Assembly: GCF_020889685.1 (NCBI RefSeq)
Contig: NZ_JACMYO010000003.1
Span: 52,669-116,668 of the forward strand
Direction of reading: 5' to 3'
Length of the DNA stretch: 64,000 nucleotides
Origin: Bradyrhizobium oropedii
GTDB lineage: Bacteria > Pseudomonadota > Alphaproteobacteria > Rhizobiales > Xanthobacteraceae
This document shows, in pieces, positions 20,221-27,788 of the stretch (the stretch's first letter is position 1; each line of letters opens with the position of its first letter). The translations under genes were made by a program, and so were the position numbers. The notes beneath the pieces are model-generated. The model was not told the DNA's origin and ran no database searches. It saw only the letters and a list, made by a program, of their open reading frames with translations.

Positions 20221-21452
20221 TCAGTGCGACGTGTTTGCATACTTCCGAAGTTCAAGCCTGGCAATGGCGCGATTGTGCACCTCGTCCGGACCATCCGCCA
20301 AGCGAAGCGTGCGGATGTGGGCGTAGTCCTTGGCGAGCCCGGCTTCGTCGGAGACGCCGCCGCCGCCAAACGCCTGGATCGCCTGGTCGATGATCTTCAG
20401 CGCCATGTTGGGAGCTGCGACCTTGATCATCGCGATCTCGGCCTGTGCGGTCTTGTTGCCGACCTTGTCCATCATGTCGGCGGCCTTGAGGCACAGCAGG
20501 CGGTTCATCTCGATGTCGGTGCGGGCCTCGCCGATGCGCTGCTCCCAGACCGAGTGCTCGATGATCTTCTTGCCGAACGCGGTACGCGAGGCGAGCCGCT
20601 TCACCATCTTCTCCAGCGCCTCCTCGGCCTTGCCGATGGTGCGCATGCAGTGATGGATGCGGCCCGGGCCGAGACGGCCCTGCGCGATCTCGAAGCCACG
20701 GCCTTCGCCGAGCAGGATGTTTTCCTTCGGCACGCGGACGTTTTCGAGCAGCACCTGGGCGTGGCCGTGCGGTGCATCGTCGAAGCCGAACACCGGCAGC
20801 ATCTTCTCGACCTTGATGCCGGGCGTGTCGAGCGGCACCAGGATCTGCGACTGCTGCTGATGCTTGGCGGCGTTGAAGTCGGTCTTGCCCATCAGGATCG
20901 CGACCTTGCAACGGGGATCGCCGACGCCCGACGACCACCATTTGCGGCCGTTGATGACGTAGTGATCGCCGTCCTTCTCGATGCGGGTCTCGATGTTGGT
21001 GGCGTCAGAGGATGCAACCGCCGGCTCGGTCATCAGGAAGGCCGAGCGGATCTCGCCGTCCATCAGCGGGCGCAGCCATTTGCGCTTCTGCTCCTTGGTG
21101 CCGTAGCGGATGAAGACTTCCATGTTGCCGGTATCGGGGGCGGAGCAGTTGAAGACTTCCGACGCCCAGGAGATGTGGCCCATCTCTTCCGACAGCAGCG
21201 CATATTCGAGATTGCTCAATCCCGCGCCGTGGAATTCGTCGTCCTCATGCGAGGACGGCGGCATGAACATGTTCCAGAGGCCCTCGGCCTTCGCCTTCTT
21301 CTTGAGATCCTCGAGGATCGGGATCACTTTCCAGCGCGGGCCTTCGGCGTCCTGCTTGTCGTAGATCGGCACGGCCGGGCGGACATGCGTTTCATGAAAA
21401 CCTGAACGCGCTCCAGCCACTCCTTTTGCTTCGGCGACATCGTGAAATCCAT
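20221..21452 (-). pseudogene. Acyl-CoA dehydrogenase, frameshifted near its 5' end
   Basis: The protein would oxidise an acyl-CoA to the enoyl-CoA using FAD. The true start is ATG 21452 ([20 protein letters not shown]). After residue 21 the frame is lost: conserved [20 protein letters not shown] resumes in another frame from about 21389. The gene spans 1232 bases, one short of a multiple of three. Restoring one A in the AAA at 21390-21392 gives a full protein of 410 residues. The rest is intact, including [20 protein letters not shown] and the C-terminal [15 protein letters not shown] region. It is either a real recent lesion or a homopolymer sequencing error. Confidence 0.8.
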
Positions 21453-21607
21453 GGGACGCTCCTCGTTTCCTAGACTTGGGCCTTGGACTGGGCCTGTTGG
21501 CAACATTGTCGACCCCGCCTCCGCGGCTCGCAAGGGCGTTCGCGGAACAGGCGGCGGTGGTGTGCCAGAATGACGCCCCGCGCGCAGCGGATTGACATTT
21601 CCGGCTC

Positions 21608-21638
21608 TTCAAACGATAGTTTCATACAAATGTTTGAA
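21608..21638. promoter_or_regulatory. Inverted repeat, candidate TetR operator
   Basis: TTCAAAC (21608-21614) and GTTTGAA (21632-21638) form a perfect 7-bp inverted repeat with a 17-base spacer. It lies in the divergent region between the acyl-CoA dehydrogenase and the TetR gene and is a candidate operator for that regulator. Confidence 0.45.
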
Positions 21639-21703
21639 ATGCAACTCCCTGTCGTCTTCGTCGTTCCCGCGCAGCGCGCGGACTGACTGAAAGGCTCTCA
21701 GCC

Positions 21704-22393
21704 ATGGCCAGCGACCACACCCGATCCGCCATTCTCGCCGCCGCCGAACGGCTCTATGCCGACCGCGGCTTCGGCGACGTGACGCTGCGCGACATCGTCG
21801 CGGAGGCGAACGTCAACCTCGCGGCGGTGAACTACCATTTCGGCTCCAAGGATGAACTGATCGCGGAGTTGTTCGTCACCCGCAGCATCCAGACCAACCG
21901 CGAGCGTCTCAATGAATTGAGGGCGGCGGAAGATGCCGGCGGCGGCCGCGCCGCGATCGAGGACATCATGCGCGCCCTCGTCGGCCCCACTTTGCGCGGC
22001 TGCCTCGGGCCCGACCGCGAGGGCTCGACCGCGGCGCGCTTCATGATCCGCGCCTCGATCGAATCGGTGCCGCCGATCCGCCGCATCAAGAATCGCGAGG
22101 TCGACCATCTGCGCAAATTCGCCGCGGCGATGCGCCGCGCGATGCCCGGCCGCGATGACACCGAGCTCTATTGGGGCCTGCACTTCGCGCTCGCGATGGC
22201 ACACCACACCATCCGCGAGAAGGAACGCCTGCTGCGGCTGTCTGAAGGCAAATGCGACCTCGACGACGTCCGCGCCATCATCGACCGCGTGGTCACGGTC
22301 TCGGTGATGGCGCTGACGATGGGTGACGTGCCGAGCAAGCCGGCCGCGCGGCCGGTCCTGGTGCACGGCCGGCTGACGCGCCAGGATCTGTAG
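21704..22393 (+). CDS. TetR/AcrR family transcriptional regulator
   Basis: A 229-residue repressor with an N-terminal helix-turn-helix (about residues 8-56; DVTLRDIVAEANVNLAAVNY, then HFGSKDELI) and a helical C-terminal ligand domain. It is divergent from the acyl-CoA dehydrogenase/phosphotransferase pair. With the inverted repeat at 21608-21638 this suggests control of that pair, probably in response to an acyl-CoA or fatty acid. Ligand and targets are inferred. Confidence 0.9.
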   Translation: MASDHTRSAILAAAERLYADRGFGDVTLRDIVAEANVNLAAVNYHFGSKDELIAELFVTRSIQTNRERLNELRAAEDAGGGRAAIEDIMRALVGPTLRGCLGPDREGSTAARFMIRASIESVPPIRRIKNREVDHLRKFAAAMRRAMPGRDDTELYWGLHFALAMAHHTIREKERLLRLSEGKCDLDDVRAIIDRVVTVSVMALTMGDVPSKPAARPVLVHGRLTRQDL

Positions 22394-22404
22394 GACTTCC
22401 CGCT

Positions 22405-22800
22405 CTACACCATCGCGATGCAGTCGATCTCGATGTCGAACGGTCCGGTCCATTCCGGAATGCAGACGAAGATCCGCGCCGGCAGATCATCCGCGAAATA
22501 TCGTCGGTAGATCGCGTTGAAGGTCGCGAAGTGTTTTGCCGAGGTGCAGAAGATGTTGCACTTCATGACGTTGTCGAACGAGGCGCCGGCGGCCGCGAGG
22601 CACTGTTTGAGCTGCTCCATGACGAGCTCGCTCTGCCGCTCGATCGAGGCACCGGCGGCGATCTCGCCGGTTGCGGGATCGAACGGCGGCAGGCCGGAGA
22701 CGAACACCATGTTACCGGCGCGCGTGACCGCCGATGCCGGCGCCTTCCAGCGCTCCAGCCAGCTTGAGATCGGTTCGACGCGGACCACTTCCCGTTTCAT
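22405..22800 (-). CDS. RidA/YjgF/YER057c family protein
   Basis: Rid proteins hydrolyse reactive enamine/imine intermediates or have related deaminase roles as trimers. The protein has 131 residues from ATG 22800, preferred because GAAGG lies nine bases upstream; a GTG at 22807-22809 would be too close to that site. It shows the family's VFVSGLPPFDPATGEI and CNIFCTSAKHFATFNAIYRRYF segments. The usual catalytic Arg of RidA, in xPARxxV, aligns with LPARIFVCIPEW, so it is likely active. It is convergent with TetR. Confidence 0.88.
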   Translation of the reverse strand: MKREVVRVEPISSWLERWKAPASAVTRAGNMVFVSGLPPFDPATGEIAAGASIERQSELVMEQLKQCLAAAGASFDNVMKCNIFCTSAKHFATFNAIYRRYFADDLPARIFVCIPEWTGPFDIEIDCIAMV

Positions 22801-22906
22801 GATTGGCACCTTCGATAAGGGATCGATGGCGCCAATCTAGCAGGTTCGTGTCAAGGATGGTTCGACACAGGTCGAAGTGTATCAGGAGCGGCGCTGCTGC
22901 CGAACC

Positions 22907-23008
22907 GTCATCCTGAGGAGGTCGCGCAGCGGCCGTCTCGAAGGATCGACGGCCAGCAGCCGGGCCGTTCACCCTTCGAGACGCCGCTTCGCGGCTCCTC
23001 AGGATGAC
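22907..23008. repeat. Palindromic intergenic repeat element C
   Basis: A 102-base element with perfect 14-bp terminal inverted repeats (GTCATCCTGAGGAG and CTCCTCAGGATGAC) and an internal dyad (CGTCTCGAAGG with CCTTCGAGACG). This sequence family is abundant between genes in rhizobia and relatives. Confidence 0.75.
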
Positions 23009-23040
23009 GGGATAGATGCCCGGCCTGGCTCCAACTTGCC

Positions 23041-24267
23041 CTACAAAATCCCCTGCGCCTTCAGGCCTTCGACCTTGGCCTCGTCGTAGCCGATGGTCGC
23101 CAGCACGTCCTTGGTGTCGGCGCCGAGCAGCGGCGGGGCGCGGTAGTCGGTGATCGGGGTGCCCGAGAAGGTCAGCGCATTGCGGATCAGCGACAGGTTC
23201 GGCTCGAAGGGATGGTCGACCTTCACCCGCATGCCGCGCGACTGCACGTGCGGATCGCTGAACACCTGCTCGAAATTGTTGATCGGTCCGGACGGCACGC
23301 CGGCCTCCTCGAGCTTCTCCAGCCAGTAGGCGACCGGCTGCTTCAGGAACAGGCAGGCGAAGATCGCCATGATCTCCTTGCCGTGCACGACGCGGTCGTT
23401 GTTCTTGACGAAGCGCTTGTCGTTGGCGAGCTCGGGTTCGCCGAGCACGGCGCAGGTGCGCTGGAACTGGCCGTCATTGCCGACCACCAGCATCAGCTCG
23501 CCGTCGGTGCAGCGGAACACGCCGGCCGGCATGCCGCCATTGCCCCAGGTGCCGCGGCGCGGCGGCATGTTGCCGTTGACGAGGTAGATCTGCAGCCAGT
23601 GGGATAGCGAGGCGATCACGGTGTCGAACAGGCAGACGTCGACATGCTGCCCTTCCCCGTTGTTGGCGTCGCGATGGTAGAGCGCCGACAGAATTCCGAT
23701 CGAGGTGTTCATGCCGGTCATGTAGTCGACGATCGAGGGGCCGACCTTCATCGGGCCAGCGCCGGGCTCGCCGTCGATATGGCCAGTCACGCTCATCAGG
23801 CCACCCATCGCCTGCAGGATCGCGTCGTAGCCGGCGCGCGTGGCATACGGGCCGGTCTGGCCGAAGCCGGTGACCGAACAATAGATGATGCCGGGGTTGA
23901 GCTGCTTGATGGTCTCGTAATCGAGGCCGTAGCGCTTGAGGTCGCCGACCTTGTAGTTCTCCATCATCACGTCGACCGACTTGGCGAGCTCGCGGATGAT
24001 CGCCTGCCCTTCGGGCTTGGCGATATTGACCGTGACCGACTTCTTGTTGCGGTTGGCGCAGAGGTAGAACGAGTTGTTGTTGTTCGCCTTGCCTTCGGGA
24101 TCGGCGAGATAGGGCGGGCCAAAGGCGCGGGCGTCATCGCCGCCGGCGGGCCGCTCGATCTTGATCACCTCGGCGCCGAGATCCGCCAGCATCTGGGCCG
24201 ACAGCGGCCCTGCGAGCACCCGCGTCAGGTCGAGAATTTTGATGCCCGAGAGTGGCAGAGCCGACAT
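23041..24267 (-). CDS. CaiB/BaiF CoA-transferase family protein
   Basis: A class III CoA-transferase, which moves CoA between two acids through an aspartyl intermediate. It has 408 residues and starts at ATG 24267 with GGAGGAAC upstream. Family features include LPLSGIKILDLTRVLAGPLS at the N-terminus, ADLGAEVIKIERP, RNKKSVTVNI, and YDAILQAMGGLMSVTG, where the catalytic Asp of the family lies (YDAILQ). It may be formyl-CoA/oxalate-like or act on another dicarboxylic acid; this is not decidable. Confidence 0.9.
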   Translation of the reverse strand: MSALPLSGIKILDLTRVLAGPLSAQMLADLGAEVIKIERPAGGDDARAFGPPYLADPEGKANNNNSFYLCANRNKKSVTVNIAKPEGQAIIRELAKSVDVMMENYKVGDLKRYGLDYETIKQLNPGIIYCSVTGFGQTGPYATRAGYDAILQAMGGLMSVTGHIDGEPGAGPMKVGPSIVDYMTGMNTSIGILSALYHRDANNGEGQHVDVCLFDTVIASLSHWLQIYLVNGNMPPRRGTWGNGGMPAGVFRCTDGELMLVVGNDGQFQRTCAVLGEPELANDKRFVKNNDRVVHGKEIMAIFACLFLKQPVAYWLEKLEEAGVPSGPINNFEQVFSDPHVQSRGMRVKVDHPFEPNLSLIRNALTFSGTPITDYRAPPLLGADTKDVLATIGYDEAKVEGLKAQGIL

Positions 24268-24541
24268 GAACGTTCCTCCGAAATCTTGCTAAATCTTGAT
24301 TACCCAGCGCCGGACCGTGTCCTGCCCGTGTCGGGGCGCGCCAGAGCTTGCCGATACACCATTTTGGTCCCGGGAGCACTGCATTGTCGGCATGAAGCTA
24401 TCCCCGGACGGCCTATGTACGACCTGCTGGCGGGAACCGGCCGCGAGAATCGCGCCGATTGCCGCCAAGCGAAATTGTGAAGATGGCCGACACCGAATTG
24501 CCTCAGCCCCAACGGTATTCTGCCGCGACGAGGAGGACACC

Positions 24542-24787
24542 ATGCGGACGATCACGACGATCGGGCTGGTGGCGCTGCTTGCGGCCGCGATGCCGCCGGC
24601 CGGTGCGCGCGGCGGCCACGGTCATGGCAGCGGGCACAGCCACGGCATGCATGCCGGCGGCACCATTCGCGGCGGCGGATCTGCCGGCAACGCGCGCCAC
24701 GGCAACGACGCCTACACCAAGGCGGCCTCCGACGAAGAGGACCGCCTGCTCAACGGCAAGCTGAAGAGCATCTGCCGCGGCTGTTAG
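24542..24787 (+). CDS. Small exported His/Gly-rich protein
   Basis: An 81-residue protein from ATG 24542 with a strong GAGGAGG ribosome site. It has a signal peptide (MRTITTIGLVALLAAAMPPA, cleavage near AGA), then a His/Gly-rich stretch (GGHGHGSGHSHGMHAGG) that could bind metal, and a C-terminal KSICRGC with two Cys. Its stop overlaps the stop of nasA by a few bases on the opposite strand. No family is recognised; metal binding is a guess from composition. Confidence 0.7.
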   Translation: MRTITTIGLVALLAAAMPPAGARGGHGHGSGHSHGMHAGGTIRGGGSAGNARHGNDAYTKAASDEEDRLLNGKLKSICRGC

Positions 24788-27447
24788 GAGGCGATCGCCT
24801 GCCGCGGCTGCGCGGTGGCGCCGATCAGTTTTCCGATCTCGGGCTTGCAGCCGCCGCAATTGGTGCCGGCCTTCAGACAGCGGCCGATCGCATCGACGCT
24901 GTCGGCGCCCTTCCTGATCTCGGCGGTGATCTGGTGTCGTCCGACACTGAAGCAGGAGCAGACGATCGGGCCGACATCCTCGCCGGCCCCGAACGGCCGC
25001 CCTGCGAGCAACGACATCCGCGCATTGGCCGAGAGTTGTTGTTCCGCAAACAGCCCGGTCAGCCAGGCCCGCGACGGCAGCGTGTGATCGGGCGCGATAA
25101 ACACGCAGCCATCGAGCCGGCCATCGCGCACGGCTGCGTAGCGGAAGCGTCCTGCGGCGGGATCGCGATAGGCGATCCATTCGATCTCGACGCCTTCGAG
25201 GCCGAGCTGCGCCCTCGCCCAGTCGCGCCAGCTCTCCGGGCGGGAGTCGAGCGCGAGCTCCAGCCGCGTGCAATCGCCGGCCTTGCCGTAAACCCAATAG
25301 CCTGACGCCGGACGCTTGATGGCGTCGCGGCTCAGGATGAAGGCATGCCATTTCGGCGTGTAAGGATCGGCCTTGACCGGCGTGTGCTTCGACTCCGGCT
25401 GACCGGACACGGGGTCGACGACCGGATTGACCAGCGCGTTGACGCGTCCTTCGCCGGCGAACTCCTCGTTCCAGTGCATCGGCACGAACACGCAGCCGCG
25501 GCGCTGGTCGGAGCTGACCACGACGCGCGCGATCATCTCGCCCCAACTGCTCGTCAGCCGCACCAGCCCATCGTTTTGCAGCCCGGCCTGTCGGGCATCC
25601 TCGGGATGAAATTCGGCGTAGGGTTCGAAGATGTGCGACAGCAGCCGTCCGGTTTTTCCGGTGCGGGTCATGGTGTGCCACTGATCGCGGACGCGCCCGG
25701 TGTTGAGCACCAGCGGAAAGTCGCGGCTGGTCGCGTTGCGCGCCGCGCGCGGTGCGACCGGCACGAAGCGGGCCTTGCGGTCGGGCGTGAAGAATTGCTG
25801 GCTCTCGAACATCCGCTGCGTACCGGCCGGATGCTCCGACGTCACCGGCCACTGCACCGGCGCCATCGCGTCGTAAGCGCCGTCGTCGAGCCCGGCCAGC
25901 GCCGAGATGTCGAAATCGCGCCGGCCTCGATTCTCGAAGCCCGACAATTCGGCGTGCTCGCGGAACACCTCGGCGACCGAGGCGTAGTCGAAGCCGGGAT
26001 ATCCCATGCGGGCGGCGACATCGCAGATGATCCGCCAGTCGGCGCGTGCCTCGCCCGGCGCTGACAGGAACGGCCGCTGCCGCGAGATCCGGCGCTCGGA
26101 ATTGGTGACGGTGCCGTCCTTCTCGCCCCACGCCAGCGCCGGCAACAGCACGTCGGCATGACGCGTGGTGTCGGTGTCGCGCATGCAATCCGTCACCACG
26201 ACAAGCTCGCAGGCGTCGAGCGCGGCACGCGCGCGGTCGGCATTGGGCAGGCTCACCACCGGATTGGTCGAGATGATCCACACCGCCTTGATGCGGCCGT
26301 CGGCGATGGCGTCGAACATATCGACCGCCTTCAGCCCACCCTTCTCCGCAATGACAGGCGCGCGCCAGAACCGCTGCACCAGCTCGCGGTGCGCTGAATT
26401 CTCGATCTCCATATGCGCGGCAAGCTGGTTGGCGAGCCCGCCGACCTCGCGGCCGCCCATTGCGTTGGGCTGCCCGGTCAGCGAGAACGGCCCCATGCCG
26501 GGACGGCCGATGCGCCCGGTCAGGAGATGGCAATTGATGATGGCGTTGACCTTGTCGACGCCGCTCGACGACTGGTTGATGCCCTGCGAATACAGCGTGA
26601 CGACGCGCTCGGTCTTCGTGAACCAGTCGAAGAACAGCCCCACCGCACCTTCGCTCAGGCCGCAGGTCGCAGCCGTCTGCGCCAGCGTTTGTCCGCCGAC
26701 CTGCTTGAGCGCGTCGACGACGCCCGTGGTGCAATTGCCGACAAAGCCGCGATCGACCGCATTGCTGCCGGCCAGGAACGCGAACAGCCCGTTGAACAGC
26801 ACGCTGTCGCTGCCGGAACGCAGCGGCAGATGTAGATCGGCGCCCTCGCAGGTCGCGGTGCGACGTGGATCGATCACCACGATCTTGCAGGCCGGATTCT
26901 TCTCCTTCGCCGCCAGCATGCGCTGGTGCAGGATCGGATGGCACCAGGCCGCGTTGGAGCCGACCAGCACCAAAAGATCCGCCTGTTCGAGATCCTCGTA
27001 GCAGCCCGGCACGGTGTCGCTGCCGAACGCGCGCTTGTGCCCGGCTACGCTCGAAGCCATGCACAGCCGCGAGTTGGTGTCGATATTGGCGGTGCCGACA
27101 AAGCCTTTGGCGAGCTTGTTGATGACGTAATAGTCCTCGGTCAGCAGCTGACCGGACACATAGAACGCGACCGCGTCGGGCCCGTGCTCGCGGATGACCC
27201 GGCTAAAGCCGTCGGCGACGCGATCGAGCGCGTCGTCCCATGTGGCCGGCGCGCCGTCGATAACGGGCTCCAGCAGACGTCCGTCGAGATCGATGGTCTC
27301 GGCGAGCGCCGAGCCCTTGCTGCAGAGCCGGCCGAAATTGGCCGGATGCTGCTTGTCCCCCTCGACCCGGACCACCCCCGCCGCGTCCTTGGACGCGATG
27401 ACGCCACAGCCGACACCGCAATAGGGACACGTGGTCTTGACCGGCAT
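24784..27447 (-). CDS. nasA: Assimilatory nitrate reductase, catalytic subunit
   Basis: A cytoplasmic molybdopterin enzyme reducing nitrate to nitrite. It has 887 residues. The N-terminal [4Fe-4S] ligands are C7, C10 and C14 (CPYCGVGC) plus a fourth Cys in GRLCSKGSALAET. MGD-binding segments include NCHLLTGRIGRPGMGPFSL and STNPVVSLPNADRARA. The last 70 residues form a BFD-like [2Fe-2S] domain (VCSCFSVGRH...TNCGGCKPEIG), normal for NasA/NasC of this group. It follows nirB-nirD on the same strand, so nitrate reduction and nitrite reduction are co-expressed. Confidence 0.94.
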   Translation of the reverse strand: MPVKTTCPYCGVGCGVIASKDAAGVVRVEGDKQHPANFGRLCSKGSALAETIDLDGRLLEPVIDGAPATWDDALDRVADGFSRVIREHGPDAVAFYVSGQLLTEDYYVINKLAKGFVGTANIDTNSRLCMASSVAGHKRAFGSDTVPGCYEDLEQADLLVLVGSNAAWCHPILHQRMLAAKEKNPACKIVVIDPRRTATCEGADLHLPLRSGSDSVLFNGLFAFLAGSNAVDRGFVGNCTTGVVDALKQVGGQTLAQTAATCGLSEGAVGLFFDWFTKTERVVTLYSQGINQSSSGVDKVNAIINCHLLTGRIGRPGMGPFSLTGQPNAMGGREVGGLANQLAAHMEIENSAHRELVQRFWRAPVIAEKGGLKAVDMFDAIADGRIKAVWIISTNPVVSLPNADRARAALDACELVVVTDCMRDTDTTRHADVLLPALAWGEKDGTVTNSERRISRQRPFLSAPGEARADWRIICDVAARMGYPGFDYASVAEVFREHAELSGFENRGRRDFDISALAGLDDGAYDAMAPVQWPVTSEHPAGTQRMFESQQFFTPDRKARFVPVAPRAARNATSRDFPLVLNTGRVRDQWHTMTRTGKTGRLLSHIFEPYAEFHPEDARQAGLQNDGLVRLTSSWGEMIARVVVSSDQRRGCVFVPMHWNEEFAGEGRVNALVNPVVDPVSGQPESKHTPVKADPYTPKWHAFILSRDAIKRPASGYWVYGKAGDCTRLELALDSRPESWRDWARAQLGLEGVEIEWIAYRDPAAGRFRYAAVRDGRLDGCVFIAPDHTLPSRAWLTGLFAEQQLSANARMSLLAGRPFGAGEDVGPIVCSCFSVGRHQITAEIRKGADSVDAIGRCLKAGTNCGGCKPEIGKLIGATAQPRQAIAS

Positions 27448-27458
27448 TGCCTGACCGC

Positions 27459-27788
27459 TCAGCTCACCGCAGCCGCCTGCCGCACCGACAGCCAGACAAT
27501 GCCGTTCTCGACCTTGGCCGGATGAGTATGCGTGCAGCCCTCGTCGGGCGCGACTGCCTGGCCACTGGCCAGCTCGATGACGAAGTTATGCAGCGGACAG
27601 GTCACGCGCTTGTTGTGCACGATGCCCTGCGACAGCGGCCCGCCCTTGTGCGGGCAGCGGTCGTCCAGCGCGAACACCTCATCGCTCTCGGTCCGGAACA
27701 CCGCGATGTTGCCGCCCGGCGTCCGCACTACGCGCGAGCCGAGCCGCGGGATGTCGTCGAGCGCGCCGATTTCGATCCAGCCGGTCAT
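27459..27788 (-). CDS. nirD: Nitrite reductase (NAD(P)H) small subunit
   Basis: A Rieske-type small subunit of assimilatory nitrite reductase, 109 residues from ATG 27788. Both ligand pairs of a [2Fe-2S] Rieske centre are present, CPH (in DRCPHKGGPL) and CPLH (in TCPLHNFVI), so the cluster should be real. The ATG overlaps the nirB stop by four bases (ATGA), implying coupled translation; a 12-base gap separates it from nasA. Confidence 0.93.
   Translation of the reverse strand: MTGWIEIGALDDIPRLGSRVVRTPGGNIAVFRTESDEVFALDDRCPHKGGPLSQGIVHNKRVTCPLHNFVIELASGQAVAPDEGCTHTHPAKVENGIVWLSVRQAAAVS

Noticed and set aside
21385..21395. Programmed ribosomal frameshift in the acyl-CoA dehydrogenase
   Set aside because: There is no slippery heptamer with a downstream structure that I can see, and family members are not made this way; mutation or sequence error is simpler.
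12571..23008. CRISPR array or insertion sequences from the palindromic elements
   Set aside because: The three elements are single, different in sequence and far apart; there are no regular spacers, transposase genes or target duplications.
24503..27064. An 853-residue minus-strand ORF in a second frame of nasA
   Set aside because: Arg-rich shadow overlapping the clear nasA frame, without motifs.
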